This document shows positions 12,712-27,666 of a stretch of DNA of 64,000 nt, piece after piece. A model generated the notes under the pieces. The model was not told the DNA's origin and did no database searches. It was given only the letters and a program-made list of their open reading frames with translations. The DNA is from Anisakis pegreffii (taxonomy: Eukaryota > Nematoda > Chromadorea > Rhabditida > Anisakidae), in the NCBI GenBank assembly GCA_035041965.1, contig JAPYMA010001235.1, positions 28,331-92,330 of the forward strand, in the 5' to 3' direction. The translations under genes and the position numbers were made by a program. Position 1 is the first letter of the stretch; each line of letters starts with the position of its first letter.

Positions 12712-14437
12712 CTCAACACTTCGTTTGAGTTGATGAATCTAAACTCCAGATTATAAAAACGACGAAACTTCTCAAACAAATTGGATCGCACACGATAGAC
12801 ACTTTCAAAAAGGGATCATCAAGTTTCGATATTGAATCGACGAGAAACAAATTCAAGCAATCACTACTCCTGATTATTGCCGTTACAACCGCATTTGTAA
12901 ACCGAATAAAAATTTTACTTGAATTATTGAGAGCACATTCATATTTATACACAATGCGACAGTGATCAATACACAGTAATCAACGAAAAGTTATCATAAT
13001 CATTCAATTGTGATGTAATCAAGAAATAATTAAACTGAGGAATACGCATTCATTATCGTTCTCCAGGACAACCTACGAACCTTGTACTGAAGGAGTAGCA
13101 CTAAAACTGACGTACTTCAGCCTCAACCGTTCGAATCTCGCTCAGGCTTATTCTCATCTTTAGGCCTATTGCTAGTCTCACGTCTGGGCTTCGATTTTTT
13201 TTTTGTTCAAGTCTGACAGGAGTTACAATAGACCAGTATTTGCTGTTAGACCAATACGAATTATACAAGTTGCCCGTCTCCTTCCTGTTCAACCATATTC
13301 ATCCGCTCCAGTCCTGTCTTCATTTCCCACTTTAACTGGGATGAAGGCTTATATTGCGATGATGCTTACCGAGAACAATTGAATTACTTCGTAAACACTT
13401 ATCAAAAACCAATACAAATGAATAAAAACAGATGGATACATTCATTGACAACATCAAGATGAGGTGAATGAAACGAACCACAATGGATCCATTCATCCGA
13501 AACCATTATTGAACTGATATCATGCGCAGCAGATGAGTAACCTTTCTAGGCAAATTGCTATAAGCGAAACACTTTAAATTATGTACTCGGCACTCACCCA
13601 TCATCAATTAAGCCCTCTCTTACTATCAGACATTATCTCTTATTGATACGCGATATTGTATTCTCTTATGGATGATTCCTTCGGTGAATTCCGTCTCTTT
13701 CACGTTTTCGTAACAAAAAACTTATGAAATATTGCTAGCAAATAACACCTTATAAACTATGCAAAATCCTTTTCTCCTCACAATTCCCGTTCTACAATCC
13801 AGCACTGCCCATTCCGATTCTCCTTCAGAAAGTGAGACAAGTGGATTGCACTATCCGAAATGAAAAACCGAACTCTTCAATCAGCTTCACAACAGTCATG
13901 CTAAAAAGAGCGAATGACAACCACTATGATGTAACGATAATATGACATGAGATAAAAATAACAATAACGACTGTAACAATAAAAATAATACTTACTGATG
14001 AATAAATAATAATCATAAATAAATAACAATAATAATACTAACGGTAATGATCATAATGACAGTGATGATGACAACATCACTGAAGACAATAATAACGATA
14101 ACAATGAATGTAATCATTAAAATAATAACAATTACAATGATGGTAGCAACTTCAACAATAATTATAAAGACATTAACATTACCAGCAATAAAATGACAAC
14201 ACCAATAATTCTCTTTAACTGAAATAGTACTGGTTACAAATAGATTGAAATAGTTAAAAATGAACGAACTTACAATACCACTGAACAGTGGTCATTTTGT
14301 TGCGGGACGATTGCAAACAGAAACCGAAACAATGACGATCAAACAAACACAAATAAGAGTCAATGAATTAAAATGAGGATGATAAGAGATTCAAGATGAA
14401 TGAAACGGATAAGAGTACACATTAATGTAGTGAATAA
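12712..14437. other. Spacer between PEX14 and the four-module gene
   Basis: No gene recognised. 13960-14200 is low-complexity sequence rich in AATAAT and AACAAT units. A short stretch near 13110-13270 has higher GC and TTAGGC-like fragments, but not an array. Confidence 0.5.
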
Positions 14438-17400
14438 TTAATCGAACGAGCAACCGAATTCCTCGTTCAAGCACTGTTGATGTACATCAGTTAATCGTTG
14501 ACGAACGTCATCGGATATCGCCAAGAAATCAACTGTTGTGAAGTATACATAGCGTGCCAGCACACAATCCAATCGCGCATGAATGTACCTTAACATTCAA
14601 TCAATGTCACTCTTTTCAATGCTATTACTGTTGCACTTTACAGTTTTATAACACCATCATAAATGTTTCATATTACACATACAATTATGAAAATACCACG
14701 CTGATTAGGAAATACCACTTGCATTATGAAGATTCTCATTCATTATGGCAAATGTGTATGTATATATGACTCAGACATTAGCTTACTAACAAGATTGTAA
14801 GAGGATCTGATCTTCTCAGTAAACAAGATCATGCATTCTTAGCGATGGATTAATCGATGGTGATCATCCGCTAACACGTCCACTAATAAGATGGATGAAT
14901 AATGAACAGTCTGTGCAATTTCGCCATCCTCTGCGATATAGGACTCAAGTAAATGCTTCTCATGAATGACTCAAAATGCTATAGAATTATCTCCCTCTCT
15001 CTCTATTCCTTCGGAAATATTCCATTTACAATGCGCACCTTCAATCCTAATCGCACACTAATAATCTTGCATGAAAATTAAACAAACGAAATGTTTTAAC
15101 AGCTATAATAACAGCAACAACAATAATAATAATAACCAAATAAACAACCTTTTCTGCATTTGTTGGTTCGAATACGAGCCAGTGCGTTGATTCCAGAACC
15201 GTTCCACGTGTTCCAGAATGATATCATCGGGAGGAATCGAATCTGCTGACAGCTCAGCACCACAAGATGCACACTGTATCAGACCAACGTTCAAATCGGT
15301 GATGAACACCAAATTGAACGGTTCGTCGTTGTGATATGGCCGTGTGAAGCGACGTAAACTTGGTTGTGCCATTCGTTCCATCTTAAATTCAATTCATCAA
15401 CTCTACTACAACTCATATTCCCACTTATCATAACACTGCTAATGATGACAATAATCTTAAAAACGACAACAATAATCACCACAGCACTGATGATAAAAAC
15501 AATAAGAGTAATGGCAGCAATGAATGCGAACTGACCATTTCTTCATGTGTCACCGGGTAATCGCCAGTAACTTCCACATCTAAACCCTCGTCTTCGTACA
15601 AAGCGATTGACGAAGACGGGCCCACAGAACTGGAACGTTTCATTTGTTTCGATGCCGACTGCACTGCTAACAGCTCCTCTGCTTCTGGATCCATTATCGG
15701 ACGTTTTCGAGTATCATATCTTTAATATTCATTTGATGAATATCACTCACTACAACAAAAACAATCAAAACTTACTCTCGTTTCATCCTCTCGTCCTCCC
15801 TTCGAATCTTCAGTTCTGCGAGCATACTCGGCTCTTTGCGTTGATATGCTTCAAGTTTAACTCTGGCATTGCCATGCGGTAATGCAGCTACCATTGCGTT
15901 CTGTCCAATATCATAGGTCACCAACGCATATCTGAAACACCATTTTTCAATCATCATCATTCACTCACGACGTTGCCATATTTCAATCATATCAATTACA
16001 ACAAAATACTCGGTTAATAATTATGGTAGCAATAATAACAATAATGAATAGTGAACGTACCTGGAATATCCATGCTCACTGCTTAATTGCCAAATAATTT
16101 TACGCACCGAACCATCAGGAATCGCGTTCGGATGCACGTACGTTTTACGAGTGATCACAAAGTCATGCTCACCCTCAACGCATCGAAGTTTCTCGCGATT
16201 ATAGAAGAATTTGCGCATCGTCATACGACGACCTTGCGACGCATTCCACTGACCTGAATTCCATTGCACTATTCCGCTGCACTTAATACTTTATCATATC
16301 TACCAGAAGGTCGCACAATATTTTATCGCTAAGAACAGCTTGATAAAGTGTTTCAACATTCTTTTCCATCGAAACACACAGCTTTTGATGAGTTTTCCTC
16401 TTACAATGCAAGGGTTCATGAGTACTCTATTACATTAATTACAACAATAATACTCGGTTAATAATTATGGTAGCATCAGTAACAATAATGAATAGTGATA
16501 TCTGATACTCCAGTTTAAAAATATCTGAAAAAAATTGAGAAGCACGGTAGCAATATCATTATTACCAAGATTATCAGTGCTGAGATCAGAGACAGCCACA
16601 CGTGTGGTGTCGACAAGGAATGATAGTTGAACTGGTAATTCGGTTGGTGATCGCACTATATCCAAGTGTGGCACCATTGTACATACGGGCTCATTTAGAC
16701 TATAAATATAAATCATCTAAAAGGATGCAACTGGCAGAGAATTTGAAATAATGGTAGAGTTTGATTGATGTTTTCGTTCAATTCAGAAGATTTATTCATT
16801 CGTAAACAAACTGATATGCGTGCATAAATCAGTAGCGTTCGGATGTTATTCGTCCAAAAAATAACTCACTTCCACGGCTGCAGAAGGATGTCAATGGGTA
16901 AATCATTGATCGAATTGATGAAACGACGTCTGAACACAGGATCTGATGTTATTCGTCCAATCTCTTCAGCCAATGCCCTGAAAGTTTGCATTCGCACAAC
17001 AGAGTCAGTGCAAAGCGATAGTGTTTTACACTCTTTATAGATTGCACAAACAACTCCGTTGTATCTTCGCCAGAAAATGCTGCATCCAAATGAAGAACAC
17101 GATACAGTGACACATCAAAACACTGCTAACAATAACAATACTCGAATAAAACATACTGCTCATCATCCGGCATTAACATCGGTACATACGACGAACGTCT
17201 CGCATTCAGCGGAAGCATCAAAGCAGCTCCATCATCAATACTGTACGATAACAAGGCGTATCTGAAATCGTTCATTTCATTCTACTCATCAAGCAGTTAC
17301 TATTATTATAACTACACCTTCATCTCATCCAAAATAACAAATAGAATAACATCAATTAAATCCAACAATCCAATGTATCAGTCTTAATCAATTCACATAC

Positions 17401-20400
17401 AAATTATGCAAATCCCACCTAACATTTTCTATTGACAACAGTCAGATATCAGAGAGCACCGATGTGTGCCTTTCGTTTGCATACGAACAAAGGAACACCT
17501 AAACAACTTGCCTAGCATAAGTTCCGTCGGCTCGTTTGCACTGCCAAATCACTCGAACGATTGAATTGGGTGGATCACAATACGGATGTGAGAATTTACG
17601 TCTGATCACACAATAATCGTGATTCTCGAGCGTACATCTCATACCAGCGCTATCATAGTAGAACTTTATCACTGACATTCGTTTGCCTTCTTTCGCATTC
17701 CATATACCTGAACGTTCACTTACGCATTCATTTACTGATAAATTCACAAATATCTCATGATACATCTCAAGCAGCTTTATAGTAATGACTCATTACTAAC
17801 GAGTACTTAATAGTACTCATTAACTCATTACTCATTACTAATTGTTATCCTCATTACTAATGAGGATTACAATAACAACGCTATTATCACCTCACTTCAA
17901 CTGATTTCAACAAACCATACAAATAATACTCGCATCACGAACCGAGATTGTCCGCACCCAGTTCGCTGGGTCCAATTCGCGTCGTATCGATTATGAATGT
18001 CATTTGTGCTCCAATTCCAGTCAGATTTATTTGTGGTACACTTCGGTTCACCGGTACATCAACGGCCCTTTAAATTCTTCGTTGATTTCACGTAAAACAA
18101 AAACTTCAATTCCATCACCAAACTATCACCAACTCAAAAATTCAAATGCAAAAGCGTTTCGATCGCCAACTCAATTCTTACGTGAGTGCGATTCAGCAAT
18201 ATGCTTCAGTAATCGCATGAAAGTTTTCGAATACAATTTGACGAATCACGGCAACGTGATGAATTTTCAACCAAAGAACAAGTAGAACAAAACAAACTCG
18301 AAAACGATATATTAATAATAACAAAAACAAAATGACAACTAACAACGAATCAGCCCTCAGAATGCCCACCGGTAGAACGCTAATTGAACCGATAAACGTT
18401 CTCGTGAACGGTATTGCACTTGTCAGTTGCGCTATACGCTCGGTCATCTCTCTTCAAATCGGTTAATTATACAATATTCGTATTCATCACTTAATAATTT
18501 CATACGTAAATCAGTCTGCTTGGCTAATGATAAACCCCCTCCGGATGCACCTATTTGAAGAGATATATTTCAGTTCCTTAGGTAAGCTTCAATTAGATTC
18601 GAATTTAGACCCCGGTCGGATTTTCAGACTCACTTTCACGCCTGTAAGGGGTCTCAACTAGATCTGTATGTTTAAGATGTATGCTTCGCTACATCGATAC
18701 GAGTTCACAGTAATCGATCGTATTTACATGATAGATAAATACATCTTAGACGCGTGCATATTTGTGATAGATAAATAAATACCAATCGCCACGAACATCG
18801 CTGAAAGCAAACGGTGTAAAAGGAATGAAACAATACGAAATTGATGAACGTACTCATCGGAAATCGCAAAGAATTTCGCCTGACTATCCGGACTTGTCAC
18901 ATTCACTTTGCTCATCTGCTCATCATCGGACATCGCCTCCACATTCACCTGATAAATATGCACTCAGTTAATAACTTATACTCATAACAACACATAAAAT
19001 AAATCAGATTTAAAAGTAAATATTCACTCACCTCGGTGTTGTCGTCAATGTCGGATATATTCGCCGATGAATCCGTGTTATTGTTGGCGCTACCGTCAGC
19101 ACTGTTCATTGGATCTCCTCCACTCCTCTTACCCTTCGTGATCATCCCACTACTGCTACCACGAACATTCGAACGTCTCACCACTTCACTCGGACATTTT
19201 CGAACGTACGCCAGTTGGTTGTTCTTTGAATTGCCATGCGGTAATGGAGGCACATCCGAGCCTGGTGCCAAGTAGTAGGATATCAACGCATATCTGTAAA
19301 TGAAAGTTCATTCATTCAATTACCATTTGATTACATTATAATGAGCTAAAATTTATAGGTAAACCATTTCATGTGTGATATAGTTGGATATTTGTTAATC
19401 AAGTATCTTAAATGAATGAATGCAATTCGTACCTACAATAAACACCCTCTTTCTTAACAATCCAAATCATCTTTCGCACTGATTCTGGTGGTCGACAATA
19501 CGGATGAACGTAAACGCGTTGAACCACGCAGAAATCATGATCGCCCTCGCTGCCTTTCGACTTTTCTTTGTAGTAGAACTTACGCACATTCATGCGGCGA
19601 CCTTCTTTTGAATTCCAAGCACCTTCAATCCAGTTTTTTTCTCAAAAACAACACCGTAACTTTTATTCAAGAACAAATATTCCACTCAGTACCTACTAAA
19701 TTCAATGCATGCATATCACTGTAAATTGTACATCACCATCACCACGTTATTTACATATACATACTTCTTTTTATGCAAATGGAATTCGAGATAATTTGAA
19801 AGCTGGTTACGCTCTAATCTATTCATGAATTCCAACCAAATTTGCTTCTCTTTTGTTTGAGGAGCGATTTCACTAGATCAGATGCTATCGACATCTTTGA
19901 TAAACAAAAAGAGAAACACGAATCGCCCTTAATACCGTTCACATTTCTTTATGATAATCAAACATGATAAAAGTAATATACCCAAATTATCGGTGCTCAA
20001 ATCACATACTGGTACTTTAGTGGTATCGACGACGAACGTTATCGCCGCACCGCACCCTAACGGATTCAGTTTTGGTACGAATGTACACACCGGTACGGTT
20101 TCATCCAATCTATAATATAACCTCATTTCATTATCAGTTCCATCATTCACATTGCAGTTATTAACATCTCATTCAATCCTGTCAATCATATCGCTTTACC
20201 ATTCATGGCAATGATCTTACAAGCAAAAACAAACTTCAACATGACAACAGTGACAATGAACCCAATAAACGAAATAAAAACGAACTGCTCCTGCAGCAGA
20301 AGATCCAACGGAACTGAGTTAATCGAATGAATGTAGACTTGTTTGTAGACTGGTGCAAACGTCACTTTACACAGCGTACTGTAATACAGTATCACATCAA

Positions 20401-23400
20401 ATACATCAAAACGCATAAACGACAATACTAAACCAAAGCGATAGCCATAGCACTCTTAATATAACTAACCTCATTACGTTTTTTTGAAAACGTAAGCAAC
20501 AATAAGTGCCGAATAACAATAAAAACAACTCAAAAATTGATAACAACAAAACAATGATATTCCGAATAACTCACTCATCATCCAGTGGCGGTAAATCAAG
20601 TATGACCTGTGGACGTCTTCTGAACATGTGATCACGAATAGTCAAATCGCCCGCTGATATCATTTCCGAATGTTCATAATCCGAGTAGAAATCTTCGTAT
20701 TCCTTTAATTTGCCCATTATACGTAGATATACAAGATAATATTAGTAATCAACCATGAACCTCAATTATTTTAAAAACAAAAAACTTTAAAACACAACAT
20801 ATTAGCAGGCTCATCATCATCGCTATCGGAAATTTGAAGAAGTGTTTCATTGAAAAATGTTTAAAAACGAATCATTCAAACAAGTATCAAACGATCTACT
20901 CATTTTCTACTAGATATAATGTGTATTTTTAAAAAAACGGAATAATATCGCACGGCATGATATTTAAGAATGAATCAGTACGATAGGATGTTATAAGAAT
21001 GATGATACAAACTAACTGCAGCATAATCCTGATGTAAACGATTATGAATCGATGTGAACGGTTGTGCAAAATTCGGATTGCCACTACGATACAACGGCAT
21101 CATTGATTGGTCATTTGCTGGCGATAATGCCAATGTGGAATCGACCAATTCACTCTTCACCGATAACGGTACACGTGGTACGCCGTCCACATAGGCATCT
21201 GCTGCGATGCAGTAGGTAATCAGTGCATATCTGTAATATTATCACTGCTATTATCACTATTGACTAATAATTGTTACCTGGACAACGAGTAGTTGTTTTG
21301 TTAATCGCAGTGAGCGATCGGCGGAATATTTATTTCATTAGAGTTATGATTATTTATTGGACTGGTATTTGGCTACGATTAATTATGCAAATTATTCACG
21401 GCAACTAATTAATTACTCGGTTGTGTTCGGTTGGCCTGCTCGCCTAGCTAGCGGGGTGGCGTAAATTGAGGCTAAAACAATGCGCACGGAAACGCGAGCA
21501 TTGTGGCCAGCAACGTTACAAACGTTTGATAGCCTGGCCAATCCAGGTATTATCACAATTATTCACACACTTGAATTGATTACAAAAAAAGTTCGCGATA
21601 ACACAAACCAATCAAACGCATAATACCTGCACATATCGTCCTGTTTAGTGATTTGCCATATGATCTTTTTGATGGAGTTCGGTGGAACACAATGTGGATG
21701 CACGTACGCTTTGCGTTGCACACAAAAATCGTGACTACCCGGTGCACACTTCGCCTTCTCTTTGTTGAAGAAGAACTTTGTCATTGAGAGACGAGCGCCT
21801 CCACGAATATTCCATGGACCTTCAATCAATTTTTTTCATTTACGCCCAAACGTTGACTGAGATCCCGTGCGATTTACATAAACTTACCAATTTGTGTCAG
21901 AGGTAAAAGCGACCTATTCAAAGGAACAAAATTTAAGTGAGTAATGTAACACTATACACTTCCTAAATCTTTTTCCTTTGGAGAGAAAATCTGGGAGTAC
22001 TTATTCAAATAGTTTAGATATGGGGATTTATTTAAGGGAATACAGTACGCAATAGATCAACAACACTTATAACAATAGAGCAACAACAATATGAAGTCAT
22101 CGATTGAAAGAATATGAAAACAACATACCGAGTCCATCGAAACACAAATCAGCAGGATTCACTTTTGTTGTGTCGACGATAAATGACAACGATACTGGAT
22201 AGCCGAGCAATCGAATTTTTGGTACGGCTTCACAAACTTCGACATCCAATCTGCAATTGATTCTATTCTATCCAACCTGACATACATAAAAATAAATAAC
22301 ATTATAACACATGCTATGAACATGCATCTGCTAAACTGACAACGAATATCTCTGATAATGAATGCAGTTGAAAATGATGAAAACACTCAAATATTTCCAA
22401 CAAGGAACAACTTACGGTCCATGACGTAACAGCAACGCAACTGGAACGTCTACAATTGAACCAATGAATTTAGAACGATACACTGGCGATTTCGTTACGT
22501 GTGCTATTATTCGATCTTGCTCTCTGTAAATTATCACTATTACTGTATTATTATTATCATTACTATTATTATCTTTAATCACTATTTTCTCTACTACCGT
22601 TAACATTTCCATTAACCACTTCACTACCAATATCACTATAAACAACAAGTTTTCACTGATGATTAAATGCATAATATTCATCAATAGTTATATAAACCAT
22701 AAGGTCGCAAATTCATAATAATTAAACATCTCAAGGAACGAATCAAAATCTGAACAAGCACATACTCAGCATGACGTTTGAGCGAGACGTTATCTGTGAC
22801 ATCTGCTTGAGATTTTAGCAATAACGGTGGTTTGGTGATCAGTTCGGGTGATCTGAAAAAAACAGTCTTCATCCTCGATCCGGCACGATCTCGTACAATC
22901 AAATGCTCAGACCCAATGGAAGTAAAATTCGGGAGAACAGATGAATTCCTGCTCCCCAAAACGAAATGGGTCAATTATACCATTGTTCCGAACAAGAATA
23001 CTGAGAAAGAGTCTGATACAGTACCACATTATACGTATTATCTTAACAAAAATTCCATTGCCATTGGGAAGCCTCAAATAAAATTCTCTAAATACAAATA
23101 ACTAACAAGAACAATAGTGATAGCAACAGTATCAATAGTAATTCTGATAGAGTAATGATAATAATATGAAATGAGACAATCGTTCGCATTATTTGATCAT
23201 TCGAATGCAACAATCATATCTCTATATCTCATCGAATAAATCGCTCACAATCAGTATAAATAGTAAAACTGACAAAACGGTAACGAAAAATAGCTAAAAA
23301 ACGAACTCATCTCCACGAACGATCGCTGTTGGTCTACGTTTCGGTATGAGCACAATGGGCGGCGGTTGCTGCTTGCGATCGAACTGTCGTATTAGTCTTG

Positions 23401-23763
23401 TCTGACGATACGATGATGGATTAGCCATGTCATCCCCTGGTAAGCCTGGCGAATACCTTCGACGCACTGCCGCTTCTCTTAAGTTTTATTATTATCATTA
23501 TATTACTATCATTACTATTGTCATTATCATTAACAACCAACATCACTGATACTATCACTAGTAAAACGAGCACAACCTGGTCGGGTATCTGCTGCCGAGT
23601 CGTTCGGAAATGCGACGACTCGAACGAAATTCACTGCTGGGCGAAGGTGATCTGTTATCAGAGGGTGATAAGATCGGCGCATCCAACGCAAAGAATCCAT
23701 TGTCGTCAATATCATTCGTTGGGAAATATTCCTCGTCCTCGCCACTAACACCTCGAGCTTGAC
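14438..23763 (-). CDS. Large four-module protein of unknown function
   Basis: A chain of at least 26 exon candidates in one orientation, with compatible phases, encodes about 1,200 residues. I do not recognise the family. After an acidic, Ser-rich N-terminal part (exons 23577-23763, 23307-23477, 22766-22852), four copies of an A-B-C cassette follow (listed separately), each with an acidic linker. Linker and tail exons: 21017-21230, 20575-20702, 19032-19293, 18854-18948, 17153-17261, 17052-17122, 15776-15931, 15536-15719. The end is a Cys-containing segment (15149-15381: EPFNLVF, then CASC, then LEHVERFW), which could bind metal, and probably a last exon 14438-14532 (begins DFLAISDDVRQRL, ends GCSFD). 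No signal peptide or firm membrane span was seen. The true start, the link from cassette 1 to 2 and the junction into the last exon are unresolved. It could be several adjacent genes, but the continuous phases favour one transcript. Confidence 0.5.
16061..16977 (-). repeat. Module 4 (A-B-C exon cassette) of the unknown gene
   Basis: Exon A 16870-16977 (ITSDPVFRRRFINSINDLPI), exon B 16566-16699 (VPHLDIVRSPTELPVQLSFL, then VDTT, ending STDNLG) and exon C 16061-16253 (GQWNASQGRRMTMRKFFYN, then RCVEGEHDF and YVHPNAIPDGSVRKIIW). Phases match. The second and last Cys of the C pattern have become Val and Ala, so metal binding, if it exists elsewhere, is probably lost here. Confidence 0.8.
17512..18451 (-). 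repeat. Module 3 (A-B-C exon cassette) of the unknown gene
   Basis: Exon A 18347-18451 (TSAIPFTRTFIGSISVLPVG), exon B 17943-18067 (VPQINLTGIGAQMTFIIDTT, ending GADNLG) and exon C 17512-17707 (GIWNAKEGKRMSVIKFYY, then RCTLENHDYC and SHPYCDPPNSIVRVIW). Phases match the other modules. The intron after C begins with GC rather than GT (AG/GCAAGT). All Cys and His of the C pattern are kept. Confidence 0.8.
19433..20378 (-). repeat. Module 2 (A-B-C exon cassette) of the unknown gene
   Basis: Exon A 20286-20378 (FAPVYKQVYIHSINSVPLDL), exon B 19982-20109 (VPKLNPLGCGAAITFVVDTT, ending STDNLG) and exon C 19433-19622 (GAWNSKEGRRMNVRKFYY, then DHDFC and YVHPYCRPPESVRKMIW). Phases match module 1. The first Cys of the C pattern is Gly here. 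The following tail (19032-19293) has the PLPHGN motif shared with module 4. Confidence 0.8.
21260..21549 (+). mobile_element. MITE-like element, copy 1
   Basis: About 290 bp member of the repeated family, in the intron between module 1 exon C and its tail. It opens with TTACCTGGA and closes with TCCAGGTA, short inverted ends. The core contains GTGAGCGATCGGCGGAATAT, CGGTTGGCCTGCTCGCC and AAACGTTTGATAGCCTGGCC, shared by the other copies. TATTATCAC occurs on both sides and may be the target duplication. No coding capacity. Confidence 0.75.
21627..22523 (-). repeat. Module 1 (A-B-C exon cassette) of the unknown gene
   Basis: Exon A 22416-22523 (QDRIIAHVTKSPVYRSKFIG), exon B 22129-22250 (VPKIRLLGYPVSLSFIVDTT, ending DGLG) and exon C 21627-21819 (GPWNIRGGARLSMTKFFF, then KCAPGSHDFC and YVHPHCVPPNSIKKIIW). 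The module finishes with RYALITY encoded across the C/tail junction. Phases are 2-2, 2-1 and 1-2. C has the complete pattern C-x4-H-x2-C-x7-H-x2-C. A 290 bp mobile element sits in the intron after C. Confidence 0.8.
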
Positions 23764-25591
23764 CTGAATTAAAGATGTGACCGAATCTGTACTCTGATGA
23801 AACTACGGTGGGCCATATGAATTTGTTCGATTCTTTGCAATTACACTGTGTGATTTCTTGATATTACAGTGATTCTGATGATTACGAGGATCTCTTGAAA
23901 GTGTCTCCATTCACTGTTAAGTCAGATCCGACATGATACAATACAATCCAATATTCACACTCAATGGGAGCAAACTTCGAGGAGAGCAAACATTATTCCA
24001 AATAGATGTATTCCTCTTCCCCCAAACGGTTCAATATCTCATTGCTCCAAATAAAAATCCTGAGTACGGGTCTGTTATAGTATTACAGTATGTATCATCT
24101 CAACGATAATTTCCTTATTAATGGTGGCACTAAATAGAATCCGCTATCACTAAACAACCAACAAGAACAATAGCGATAGCAACAGCACTAATACTATAAT
24201 AGCAATGAATACTGTGCTGAACAGATCATTTCATGTTCGGAGCTTGAGTTCAATTGTAACATCACGTCTAACGAAAAGTGTGATTCTGAGTTTAAGTTTC
24301 AGCCTGAATGTAGGCTTGAGCTTGAGCTCGAAACATTCTGCAGTTCTCCAGTTGTCGACAGCTTTTTGCTGGCCTGATTACAACTCTTATTATGCTTCTG
24401 TTACTCACAACTTGGTTACCAGTCATCTTCTCTCTTGCAAGCATCGTTCATCAAAAATTCTATCTTCCCAAATCGAACAATTCCAACTTCACTGTTAATC
24501 TCATATCTAACGATAAGTGAATCTAAATTTGAAGTTTTGCTATAAGACCATTTTCAAAACTTTGCAAATGATGAGAATTTCCACATTCAGTTCAATGATA
24601 ATACTTATCGTTAGTGTTAAATCCTTGCTCAACAAATGAAGAGTTTCCAGTTGGATTCAATTGCTTTCAAACACCAAAACGAACTGTTTTGATTGCTGAG
24701 TTCACGCATAGTTCACTCAAACTCAATTCGTACTTCTTCGATATCAATCGCCCGTAGTAGAACAGCAGATGTTTTGAGGAGAGGATAATGTCTATGTTAT
24801 TATGAATCTTATAGAAATTCTCACATGGAATTGTTTCGTTTAAGATGTGATCACATTCACTGTGAATGCTACAAAATCAGTCAACAAAACGCTTTAATGA
24901 ATGAATCAATAATCCAATGTCAACATTCACAATAACAGAATATATCAATAGCAAAGAATCGATGAAGCAATAACTAACAAGACAACCGTAAATGATAATG
25001 ATAATAACTGCGACAATGAAAATAAGGATGAAGTCATAAAATCACTTCCTAAAATCAATACACAAATGAATGTACGATAGAGAGTAAACTAATTGTAAGC
25101 GAATGAATAAATACGATAGAGACAGTCAAATCAAGCGTATAAGATTGAGATATTGCAAGCAATAAGTTTGAAGAAAGATGTTTCTAAATGAGAACACACG
25201 AAAGGATACATTCAAACAAGTGCTCAGTATCCTCCCTCCTGAAAGCTGTTCCACTTCGGGCGATTCGATATCATTTAACAATGAAGTGAAGTACATTACC
25301 ACAAAACATTGTCCAACACAATATTCACATAAACACCGATGAGCAATAAGCAAAATGAACGAAAATCAAATGAACTATCATTAAAATCATTTCATTAGTC
25401 CTAATAATTTAAGAAAGAAGTGGACAGGAGGGAAGGATCTAATCAATCAACCATAAATCATGTCATAAATGTTTGAATATGAATGATGTTAGTCGAAGAA
25501 AAAAGATCAGATGGACACTGATACAATTTCAAAATGAATTCGGTCAAGTCCGATTGAACCGGCTCAAATCAAGATCGAGATAATAAATGCT
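23764..25591. other. Spacer between the four-module gene and the SDR gene
   Basis: No firm gene. A segment at about 23890-24210 is a diverged copy of 22850-23150 (see findings). 24270-24340 contains degenerate GCTTGAGCTTGAGC-type sequence. A 97-codon plus-strand ORF at 24205-24498 overlaps this low-complexity tract and is not convincing. Confidence 0.45.

Positions 25592-27666
<2,075 letters not shown>

Noticed and set aside
13120..13145. tRNA T-loop-like GTTCGAATC
   Set aside because: The bases on both sides do not pair into a T stem, and no acceptor or anticodon arm fits upstream.
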